This document shows, piece after piece, positions 5,610 through 11,204 of a stretch of DNA of 11,204 nucleotides (the first letter of the stretch is position 1; every line of letters begins with the position of its first letter). The notes under the pieces were generated by a model. The model made no database searches. It worked only from the letters and a program-made list of their open reading frames with translations, and was not told where the DNA came from. Both the position numbers and the translations under genes were made by a program. The stretch comes from Crocinitomicaceae bacterium. GTDB taxonomy: Bacteria; Bacteroidota; Bacteroidia; Flavobacteriales_D; Crocinitomicaceae. The stretch lies in NCBI GenBank assembly GCA_023264075.1, contig JALQTG010000258.1:1-11204 (forward strand). The letters run 5' to 3'.

Positions 5610-7874
5610 TTATTGATTAAGTAAATTTAATAAATTGATTATTGCTTTTTGATTTTCGAGGGAGTGAATTGAATTCAATATTTTCTTCTTCTCTTGTCGT
5701 GTTAAATGCCACGATAAAGAAATTTTATCGTTTGGAGTTTCACGTAAATTAAACGTAACCACCTCAACCATTCCATTTCGATATAACGGAGAATTCATAA
5801 TCAACTCGTCTTGATTTAAATCCTGTACCCTCGGGAAGTTACCATACATATTCCCAAACGGGAGAAACAATTTATCAAACATTCCCACTTTTCTATATTC
5901 TTCACCTAATAATTGTTTTTTTGAATCGCGTACTTTTACGATGACAACACCACTCGTATTCTCTTTAATCCAATCTTCCATGGCATGAATAAATGCAATG
6001 GTCGTTTTGGTCCCATAGTTATCCCGAATCCCTGCATCCATGACCTGCATCCCAGGACTGGTCGGCATTGTCACCATAGGCATGATATAAGGAAACGAAG
6101 CATTCATGCGAAGAACAGAAGTGAATCGAATATCATTCGGATTGGAATTTTTGAAGAATTTTTGAAATTCCACATTTTCCACTATCGGACCAAGCCCCGA
6201 AGAATCATAAATCACATTCTCTTGAAGAAAAGCCATCTGTTGTGATGAAATCAATAATCTTCTTCCGTCATTTACAATAGTAGGGGTGAAAATCATCGTC
6301 GGAATAATGGCCTTCCGCTCTGGCTCGAAATACTCCCCTAATACCTTATCGAAGCTTCCGTTAACATTTTTAATCAACTGCTGTTCAAACGCATGCCCTC
6401 TATCCTTTGGATAGGATTGACCGTTATACTCTACATCTTGCATTCTAAAAAAGATATCACTTGTAGAAATGGAAAAAGCGATGCGATTTAATAAATCCTT
6501 AGAAATATTGTCCAAATAGAAATTCATTTCGGTCGAAGCAATTCTATTTTCTGCTTGATCTAGGAGTAAATCACGGTAATAAGCCGCGCCGATCATTCCT
6601 CCAGACGCCCCAGAAATAAGGTGAAGTGCTTTCGAAAACTTGCCATCTGATAGACTGTCAAGGTCGCGCATTACCTTAAATGTCCATAAAGCACTGCGCA
6701 AACCTCCACCAGAAGTGTTTAGAATCACCAATTTGGGCTTATCTTCTTTTTGCTTTGACTTCCATGCATTCAACACCTCTAAATAAGCTTCCTTATCAGC
6801 TGTGCAATCGGATGGTGAAACAAGTGCATTAATGGACGCGGGTGAATAAGTGACAATATCTTTTTCATTATAACTTAAGCCAAATGCATTACTTTGGAAT
6901 TGAAATAGAAAACTCGATTTGCTAAGGTTATTCATTCCCACTAATAGCAATAGTATTAACACATATGTCCATCGCTTGAACCATGAAAAGAATGCACTGA
7001 TTAGCATCAAAAGGATAGTCAGTAACATCATAATACTGACAGCAGCAGGCACCTGAAACACTTCGCTATCTCTGAATAGACCGATAATAATGAAGGAAAG
7101 AATCAACACTACCTCAAAAAAGGTTGCGTTGGTGTAGTTTTGAACAAACACTTTGTTCAAAATAGCGATGTCGTAGTGATGACAGCTGCGCGATTGCTTT
7201 ATCTTTAATTTACTCCCAATGTAGGTAAAAGTATCATCCTTTCCTCTTATGAAATGCTCAAACCAGCGTTGTTTCCTGTGAAAAGATGTCTTTATATTGC
7301 TTTCTGCTACAACATATTCTTCTGAACGCTTTCCAGTGAGTCTAAACAAATCTTTATTCGTTGGAAAAAAATAGATGAATGCAATAACGATAAACAAAAA
7401 CGCACCTACAATTAAGGAGGCGATAAACAAAAGTATATCGAACCCATCCAATAGCTCCTGAGATTGCTGAAAAGAAGCAATTTTCCATGAAATATTCATC
7501 AAAAACAACAAGGGAATCGTTGAATTATTGACACAGAATTTAAAATATGGGCGAGAAAGAGTTGCTATAAATGGATAAAACGGTCCTAAGCGAATGTAGG
7601 AATAGGTATGAAAAGCCATAATAAAACCACCTATGGAAAATCCTAACAATAGAAACGACATATAATTTGTCTCCCCTATATATTCAGGTGATAAAAATAA
7701 AAATGGAACCCCGAAACTCGCACCAAAATATCCGTTGACAACCGCAAAAAGAAATCCCCAATAAAATAACACTACAATATTGAATTTCACTTGAGAAACC
7801 AGCAGGTGAATAGGAAAGAAATCACGTAATGTATACCACGCTCTAATAAACTTATTTGGATGTTCGTGTTTCAT
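5610..7874 (-). CDS. Patatin-like phospholipase with an N-terminal multi-pass membrane region
   Basis: The protein has 754 residues from the ATG at 7874; a TTG three codons upstream is less likely. The first ~320 residues hold about seven hydrophobic segments (roughly 33-48, 74-90, 122-135, 148-171, 253-267, 275-297, 302-315). The patatin lipase domain follows: an oxyanion-hole motif SGGGLRSA (about 388-395), the nucleophile elbow GASGG with Ser424, and the second dyad residue in MDAGIRDNYG (Asp613; DAG in place of the usual DG[A/G]). Patatin enzymes use this Ser-Asp dyad to release fatty acids from phospholipids or other acyl lipids. The membrane region presumably tethers the catalytic domain to the inner membrane; which side it faces cannot be decided by eye. 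It follows the arginase-family gene by 12 nt and precedes DUF389 by 9 nt. Confidence 0.9.
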   Translation of the reverse strand: MKHEHPNKFIRAWYTLRDFFPIHLLVSQVKFNIVVLFYWGFLFAVVNGYFGASFGVPFLFLSPEYIGETNYMSFLLLGFSIGGFIMAFHTYSYIRLGPFYPFIATLSRPYFKFCVNNSTIPLLFLMNISWKIASFQQSQELLDGFDILLFIASLIVGAFLFIVIAFIYFFPTNKDLFRLTGKRSEEYVVAESNIKTSFHRKQRWFEHFIRGKDDTFTYIGSKLKIKQSRSCHHYDIAILNKVFVQNYTNATFFEVVLILSFIIIGLFRDSEVFQVPAAVSIMMLLTILLMLISAFFSWFKRWTYVLILLLLVGMNNLSKSSFLFQFQSNAFGLSYNEKDIVTYSPASINALVSPSDCTADKEAYLEVLNAWKSKQKEDKPKLVILNTSGGGLRSALWTFKVMRDLDSLSDGKFSKALHLISGASGGMIGAAYYRDLLLDQAENRIASTEMNFYLDNISKDLLNRIAFSISTSDIFFRMQDVEYNGQSYPKDRGHAFEQQLIKNVNGSFDKVLGEYFEPERKAIIPTMIFTPTIVNDGRRLLISSQQMAFLQENVIYDSSGLGPIVENVEFQKFFKNSNPNDIRFTSVLRMNASFPYIMPMVTMPTSPGMQVMDAGIRDNYGTKTTIAFIHAMEDWIKENTSGVVIVKVRDSKKQLLGEEYRKVGMFDKLFLPFGNMYGNFPRVQDLNQDELIMNSPLYRNGMVEVVTFNLRETPNDKISLSWHLTRQEKKKILNSIHSLENQKAIINLLNLLNQ

Positions 7875-7886
7875 AGTTCTCAAACG

Positions 7887-8861
7887 TTAAAACTTTGATA
7901 AAGGATGGCACTCCATAAAATCCGTCACCAAATAGCTCAGGGCCTTGCCCACTTTATTTTTTTCTTCCGCAGTAAAAGGAGCTCCTTCGGGAAGATGTAA
8001 GTAAACACATTTTTCTGCCTTTACCATCTGTCGAACAAAATAGCGTGCCGCTGAAAAAGTCATTCCACTAGGACTGACTGCACTACTTGGCATGTTTTCG
8101 ATGGCATCCATATCCAACTCTATTCCAACAGGTATGTTTTCTTCTCTTAAGGCTTCATGTTGTGCAATGACGTCATCTTCGAATAAACGAACACGATCAA
8201 TGTAATCTTCTAAAAACGTAAAAAAATGTCCATCACGTGTTAAGGCAGATAGAGTAACTTCATTGTTATATCGCTTATGAAGGCTAAACACTGAATAGTT
8301 CTGCAAAAACCCATCCCGGTAAGCATACGAGAATGGATTACCGCTGTGCCGACCTTCTATCGACCTGTAATCAGCATGAGCATCCAAATTTACTACGTGC
8401 AGGGGGCTTTTACACTGAGTACTTCTCGACGCAATTATCGGATACGCGTTATTGTGTCCCCCTCCAATCACTATCAAAATCTGATGAGGAAGAACTAGTA
8501 GATTGATAACATCCTTAACGAACTCATCCAACTCCCCAACCGAATCCCCATTTTGAGGAATATCTTTTCGCGTGGTGCGTATCGCACCCAACCAACCCAC
8601 TTTGTTCCCCGAAAAGGTAAAATTAGATTGCATGTTTAAAAATTTCCTACAAAAAGCTTCAAACGCATTTTCTGCACCCGAATTTCCCAAATTCGCATTT
8701 GGACCAATAGATTCCTCAATACCTAATATAACAAATGAGGCAGCTGAATAGGGAACATTCACTTCCCCGAGACGTGTTTCTCCCTCTCGGACAGTCAAAA
8801 ATTGTTGATAAGGCAATTTCTCCCAAGGAACGAAAGTAAAGTTTTGACGTGCACTAACCAT
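7887..8861 (-). CDS. Arginase-superfamily hydrolase, formimidoylglutamase-like
   Basis: The protein has 324 residues and carries all visible ureohydrolase metal ligands: GGGHN (His136), NLDAHADYR (Asp160, His162, Asp164) and IELDMDAIE (Asp250, Asp252), the set that holds the two manganese ions. GRHSGNPFSYA at about 170-180 matches the substrate-loop position in family members, and YLHLPEGAP at 287-295 supplies the conserved late Glu. Arginases, agmatinases and formimidoylglutamases hydrolyse guanidino or formimino groups; in Bacteroidota this type is usually labelled formimidoylglutamase (last step of histidine breakdown, giving glutamate and formamide). No other histidine-use genes are nearby, so the substrate is uncertain. 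The ATG at 8861 lies 16 nt after the thioesterase stop. Confidence 0.88.
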   Translation of the reverse strand: MVSARQNFTFVPWEKLPYQQFLTVREGETRLGEVNVPYSAASFVILGIEESIGPNANLGNSGAENAFEAFCRKFLNMQSNFTFSGNKVGWLGAIRTTRKDIPQNGDSVGELDEFVKDVINLLVLPHQILIVIGGGHNNAYPIIASRSTQCKSPLHVVNLDAHADYRSIEGRHSGNPFSYAYRDGFLQNYSVFSLHKRYNNEVTLSALTRDGHFFTFLEDYIDRVRLFEDDVIAQHEALREENIPVGIELDMDAIENMPSSAVSPSGMTFSAARYFVRQMVKAEKCVYLHLPEGAPFTAEEKNKVGKALSYLVTDFMECHPLSKF

Positions 8862-8877
8862 CTGTCTATATCTCCGA

Positions 8878-9303
8878 TTAATCCTGTATAACTTGATATT
8901 TTTCTAAAATACGCAAAAAATTGTCAGGAGCACCTATAGGGCGCATAGTTTCCTTATTAACAAAAACAAGCACCGTGTGCGCCTTTGCTAAACACTTATT
9001 TTCTTCATTGAACAATTGATAATCAAAGCGAATGCGTGCCCCGCTAACATTTGTAATACTTGTTTCTACCGTGATTAGGTCATCATATTGGGCCGAAGCC
9101 AAGTATTTGACTGCAAACTCACTCACGGGAAGCATGACTCCGCTTTCTTCCATACTTCGATATGTCATCCCGATTTCCCTCAACGCTTCTACGCGTCCAA
9201 CCTCAAAATATTGCGCATAATTCCCGTAATAAGCAACACCCATTTGATCCGTTTCCCCATAACGGACACGCATTTTCGCGGTTGATTTAAAAACATAGTC
9301 CAT
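8878..9303 (-). CDS. Acyl-CoA thioesterase, hotdog fold (YbgC/FadM-like 4HBT family)
   Basis: The protein has 141 residues, the usual size for a single hotdog domain. The family active-site region is clear: RYGETDQMGVAYYGNYAQYF at residues 14-33, with Asp19 as the likely catalytic acid, followed by the long helix FEVGRVEALREIG. Later strands VKYLASAQYDDLITVETSI and GARIRFDYQLFNE match the rest of the fold. Such enzymes hydrolyse acyl-CoA thioesters, often short-chain or hydroxybenzoyl-CoA substrates, in the cytoplasm; YbgC of E. coli is tied to the Tol-Pal region. No tol genes are seen here, so the substrate is unassigned. It is the first gene of the minus-strand cluster, divergent from dnaA, with the ATG at 9303. 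Confidence 0.93.
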   Translation of the reverse strand: MDYVFKSTAKMRVRYGETDQMGVAYYGNYAQYFEVGRVEALREIGMTYRSMEESGVMLPVSEFAVKYLASAQYDDLITVETSITNVSGARIRFDYQLFNEENKCLAKAHTVLVFVNKETMRPIGAPDNFLRILEKYQVIQD

Positions 9304-9385
9304 AATTCAAAAAAAAGTAAAAAAATACTCACGAAACAAATGTTTATAAAATTAGGATGCGTATATTCGAAGTCTAAAGAAGTTG

Positions 9386-9413
9386 TTGACGAAATTATTA
9401 ACACTACTACAAT
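9386..9413 (+). promoter_or_regulatory. Sigma70-like -35/-10 pair upstream of dnaA (weak)
   Basis: TTGACG (9386-9391) and TACAAT (9408-9413) are spaced by 16 nt, which would be a good promoter in Proteobacteria. Bacteroidota sigma factors prefer TTTG/TAnnTTTG instead, so this may be chance in AT-rich DNA. It overlaps a 14-bp palindrome at 9407-9420, which would place an operator over the -10 region if it were used. Confidence 0.2.
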
Positions 9414-9420
9414 TTTGTAG
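9407..9420. repeat. 14-bp palindrome CTACAA-TT-TTGTAG, possible operator
   Basis: Two perfect 6-bp inverted arms (CTACAA and TTGTAG) flank a TT centre. It lies 104 nt upstream of the thioesterase ATG and 220 nt upstream of the dnaA ATG. The size and symmetry fit a dimeric regulator site, but no regulator gene is adjacent and AT-rich DNA produces such palindromes by chance. Confidence 0.35.
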
Positions 9421-9487
9421 ATAAATACATAGTATTTGATCGACGAACATATTGACTGAAAAGATTGTACTTAATCCGTTTAACAAA

Positions 9488-9501
9488 ACTTTTCTAAAAG
9501 T
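9488..9501. repeat. 14-bp palindrome ACTTTT-CT-AAAAGT, possible operator
   Basis: Two perfect 6-bp arms (ACTTTT and AAAAGT) around a CT centre, the same 6-2-6 geometry as the palindrome 81 bp to the left but with a different sequence. It sits between the possible upstream promoters and the proposed dnaA promoter. No T-tract follows, so it is not a terminator. Confidence 0.3.
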
Positions 9502-9554
9502 CAATAGCAAATGAATTTTTTTTTAAACTATTTTATGTAAATATTTGCTGCACG

Positions 9555-9584
9555 ATTGAGAGACACCTCGAGGCACTATTTTTC
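9555..9584 (+). promoter_or_regulatory. Candidate Bacteroidota-type promoter of dnaA
   Basis: ATTG (9555-9558) matches three of four bases of the -33 TTTG element, and TATTTTTC (9577-9584) matches TAnnTTTG at all but the last base; the 18-nt spacing is in the accepted range. Transcription would begin near 9590, giving a leader of about 50 nt before the dnaA ATG at 9640. The spacer contains the 8-bp palindrome CCTCGAGG (9566-9573), the most GC-rich spot in the region, which could be a protein-binding site. Confidence 0.35.
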
Positions 9585-9639
9585 TAACCGAAATATGGCC
9601 CAAAAAATAAATAATTAAATTAAAAAATATACGACTTAG

Positions 9640-11070
9640 ATGAGTACATTACACGAAAAGAAATGGGACGCTTGCCTAAGGATTATTAAAGATAATATTC
9701 CTTTACAAGCATTTAAGACGTGGTTTTCCCCAATAGTACCCGTAAAATTAGAAGAAGACGTTTTAACTATACAGGTTCCCTCACATTTCTTTTACGAATG
9801 GTTAGAAGAGCACTACATTGGATTACTTAAAAAAGTAATCAAAAAGGAGCTTGGCCCAAATGGAAAATTAGAGTACAGTATTATCATGGAGAAGAATATC
9901 TCCAACTCTACTCCTTACACTGTAAAAATACCTACCTCAAATAGGGGTTCATTAAGAAATCCTCCTGTTAATGTTCCACTCAGTGCGAACGAACAAGAGA
10001 TAAGAAATCCTTTTATCATTCCGGGACTAAAGAAGGTGCATGTAGATTCCAATTTAAATCCTTCTTACTCTTTTGAAAATTTCGTAGAGGGAGATTGTAA
10101 TCGCTTAGCGCGCTCAGCAGGATTTGCTGTTGCTAACAAACCTGGAGGAACTGCTTTCAATCCATTATTAATTTATGGTGGTGTAGGCTTAGGTAAAACA
10201 CACTTAGCTCATGCTATTGGTATTGGTATTAAAAATCAATCACCAAACAAAACTGTTCTGTATGTAGGTTCTGAAAAATTCGCTCATCAATTCATTGATG
10301 CGATTAAAAACAAAACAACCAATGATTTCATCCATTTTTATCAAATGATGGATGTACTGATTATTGACGACGTACAGTTTTTCTCTGGCAAAGAGAAAAC
10401 ACAAGATATTTTCTTCCACATTTTCAATCATTTACACCAAAACGGAAAACAAATTATCCTCACTTCGGACAAACCACCTGTGGAAATGCAGGGAATGGAA
10501 CAAAGACTATTAAGTCGCTTCAAATGGGGATTGTCTGCAGACCTTCAGTCACCGGACTTAGAAACGCGTATTGCAATTCTAGAAAAGAAAATGTACGGAA
10601 ACGGAATTGACTTACCAAGAGAAGTAGTAGAATACTTAGCATATAGTATCAATACAAACATCCGTGAGATGGAAGGGGCTTTAACTTCGTTGTTGGCTCA
10701 AGCATCGCTTAATAAAAAAGCAATTACCCTCGACTTGGCGAAACAAATGATTGACAAGTTTGTCAAAAATACTGCACGCGAAGTTTCGATTGAATACATT
10801 CAAAAAGTAGTGTGTGATTACTTTGAACTTCCGATTGAGATTTTAAAGTCAAAAACGCGGAAACGAGAAGTTGTACAAGCACGTCAAATCGCCATGTACT
10901 TTTCTAAAAAGATGACGAAATCATCACTTGCTAACATAGGTGCACATTGTGGTGGAAAGGATCACGCTACAGTTCTTCACGCTTGCCGAACAGTAAACAA
11001 TCTATCAGAAACAGACAAGCAGTTCAAAGGTTATTTAGAAGATCTAGAAAAGAAATTATCTATACAATAA
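9640..11070 (+). CDS. dnaA: Chromosomal replication initiator protein DnaA
   Basis: The protein has 476 residues, the normal length. Domain I (about 1-85, with the WDACL and FKTWFSPIVP segments) mediates self-assembly and helicase contact; a variable linker (about 86-135) follows. The AAA+ domain III has Walker A GGVGLGKTH (180-188), Walker B LIIDDVQF (240-247), sensor-1 region LTSDKPP (274-280) and an arginine-finger segment RLLSRFKWG (289-297). Domain IV binds DnaA boxes: the basic loop KSKTRKREVVQARQ (403-416) and the signature GGKDHATVLHACRTV (438-452). DnaA-ATP melts the origin and loads the replicative helicase. The start ATG at 9640 gives the canonical N-terminus. It is transcribed alone, divergent from the cluster at 9303 and closed by a terminator. 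The signature reads GGKDHA where many bacteria have GGRDHS, a mild variation. Confidence 0.99.
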   Translation: MSTLHEKKWDACLRIIKDNIPLQAFKTWFSPIVPVKLEEDVLTIQVPSHFFYEWLEEHYIGLLKKVIKKELGPNGKLEYSIIMEKNISNSTPYTVKIPTSNRGSLRNPPVNVPLSANEQEIRNPFIIPGLKKVHVDSNLNPSYSFENFVEGDCNRLARSAGFAVANKPGGTAFNPLLIYGGVGLGKTHLAHAIGIGIKNQSPNKTVLYVGSEKFAHQFIDAIKNKTTNDFIHFYQMMDVLIIDDVQFFSGKEKTQDIFFHIFNHLHQNGKQIILTSDKPPVEMQGMEQRLLSRFKWGLSADLQSPDLETRIAILEKKMYGNGIDLPREVVEYLAYSINTNIREMEGALTSLLAQASLNKKAITLDLAKQMIDKFVKNTAREVSIEYIQKVVCDYFELPIEILKSKTRKREVVQARQIAMYFSKKMTKSSLANIGAHCGGKDHATVLHACRTVNNLSETDKQFKGYLEDLEKKLSIQ

Positions 11071-11085
11071 TTTATCCAGCAAATT

Positions 11086-11116
11086 AAAAAGAGTGTCTAA
11101 GGCACTCTTTTTTTTT
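11086..11116 (+). terminator. Rho-independent terminator after dnaA, probably bidirectional
   Basis: AAAAAGAGTG (11086-11095) pairs with CACTCTTTTT (11103-11112) around a 7-nt loop and runs into nine T residues (11108-11116). It starts 15 nt after the dnaA stop. The A-run on the left arm gives a U-tract on the other strand, so it can also end the convergent minus-strand gene whose stop is at 11118. Confidence 0.9.
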
Positions 11117-11117
11117 A

Positions 11118-11204
11118 TTACCTATCTCCTCCTAACTTTATAGCCTTCGGCATACGAACTACAATAACAAGTGCCGATAAAAATGTTAATACTGCAATGA
11201 ATAA
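11118..11204 (-). CDS. C-terminal end of a convergent, probably membrane, protein
   Basis: Reading the minus strand from the right edge gives 28 open codons ending at TAA (11120-11118): LFIAVLTFLSALVIVVRMPK, then AIKLGGDR. This is a hydrophobic transmembrane-like helix followed by a short positively charged tail, a typical end of an inner-membrane protein. The stop lies against the shared terminator, which supports a real convergent gene. The fragment is too short to name a family, and a chance open frame is possible. Confidence 0.5.
   Translation of the reverse strand, partial: LFIAVLTFLSALVIVVRMPKAIKLGGDR

Larger units (their letters stand above)
9304..9639. promoter_or_regulatory. Divergent intergenic region between the thioesterase gene and dnaA
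   Basis: These 336 nt hold no credible gene. They are very AT-rich and must contain the promoters of dnaA (plus) and of the thioesterase-led cluster (minus). I see two 14-bp palindromes (listed separately), a candidate dnaA promoter at 9555-9584 and a T-run near 9514-9524. A loose direct repeat of 12 bp (GACGAAATTATT at 9388-9399 and GACGAACATATT at 9442-9453, two mismatches) is also visible. No clear match to the DnaA box TTATCCACA was found on either strand, so I do not call an origin. Confidence 0.6.

Noticed and set aside
4474..5616. Plus-strand open frames and a second minus-strand frame inside the DUF389 gene
   Set aside because: They lie wholly or almost wholly under a well-supported DUF389 gene, have low-complexity shadow-like sequences and no family motifs.
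9032..9404. Open frames overlapping the thioesterase gene on both strands
   Set aside because: The thioesterase frame has clear hotdog motifs; the others are other-frame translations of it.
9304..9639. Replication origin next to dnaA
   Set aside because: The region is AT-rich, but I found no good TTATCCACA-like boxes or repeated clusters; dnaA is often not adjacent to the origin in Bacteroidota. A GC-skew plot of the genome would decide.
10240..10431. Minus-strand 63-codon frame inside dnaA
   Set aside because: It is antisense to the conserved AAA+ region of dnaA and has no recognisable features.

Overview
The window looks like chromosomal DNA of a Bacteroidota bacterium, most likely Flavobacteriales (a Fluviicola/Crocinitomicaceae-type organism is my guess from protein style). 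Reasons: AT-rich DNA, weak or absent Shine-Dalgarno sequences, a bacterial SUI1/YciH protein, several short outer-membrane beta-barrel proteins, a Bacteroidota-type methyltransferase, and sites resembling the Bacteroidota -33/-7 promoter. No mobile element, CRISPR array, rRNA or tRNA was seen.

Layout. The only plus-strand gene is dnaA (9640-11070), followed by a strong, probably bidirectional terminator (about 11086-11116). A convergent gene, probably encoding a membrane protein, enters from the right edge (11118-11204). The 336-bp divergent region 9304-9639 holds candidate promoter elements and two 14-bp palindromes, but no clear DnaA boxes. Everything from 9303 down to the left edge is on the minus strand and is tightly packed. 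In transcription order: a YbgC-like acyl-CoA thioesterase, an arginase/formimidoylglutamase-family hydrolase, a multi-pass membrane patatin-like phospholipase, a DUF389 membrane protein, a beta-barrel protein, a glycerophosphodiester phosphodiesterase (GDPD) lipoprotein, a SUI1/YciH factor, two more beta-barrel proteins, a SAM-dependent methyltransferase and a partial FAD-dependent NAD(P) oxidoreductase. Gaps between the first seven genes are -11 to +16 nt, which suggests one transcription unit. A 69-nt gap before 2410 carries a candidate internal -7 element.

How the genes may work together (inference): the patatin lipase, the GDPD lipoprotein and the acyl-CoA thioesterase could take part in phospholipid turnover in the envelope, with beta-barrels and DUF389 as other envelope parts. 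The arginase-family enzyme, SUI1 factor and methyltransferase do not fit that theme, so this may simply be housekeeping gene packing.

The main anomalies are an in-frame TGA that cuts off the conserved N-terminus of the methyltransferase (codon 27 of a 257-codon frame), and a GDPD whose signature His-Arg pair reads His-Val. I see no convincing new defence or mobile system here.
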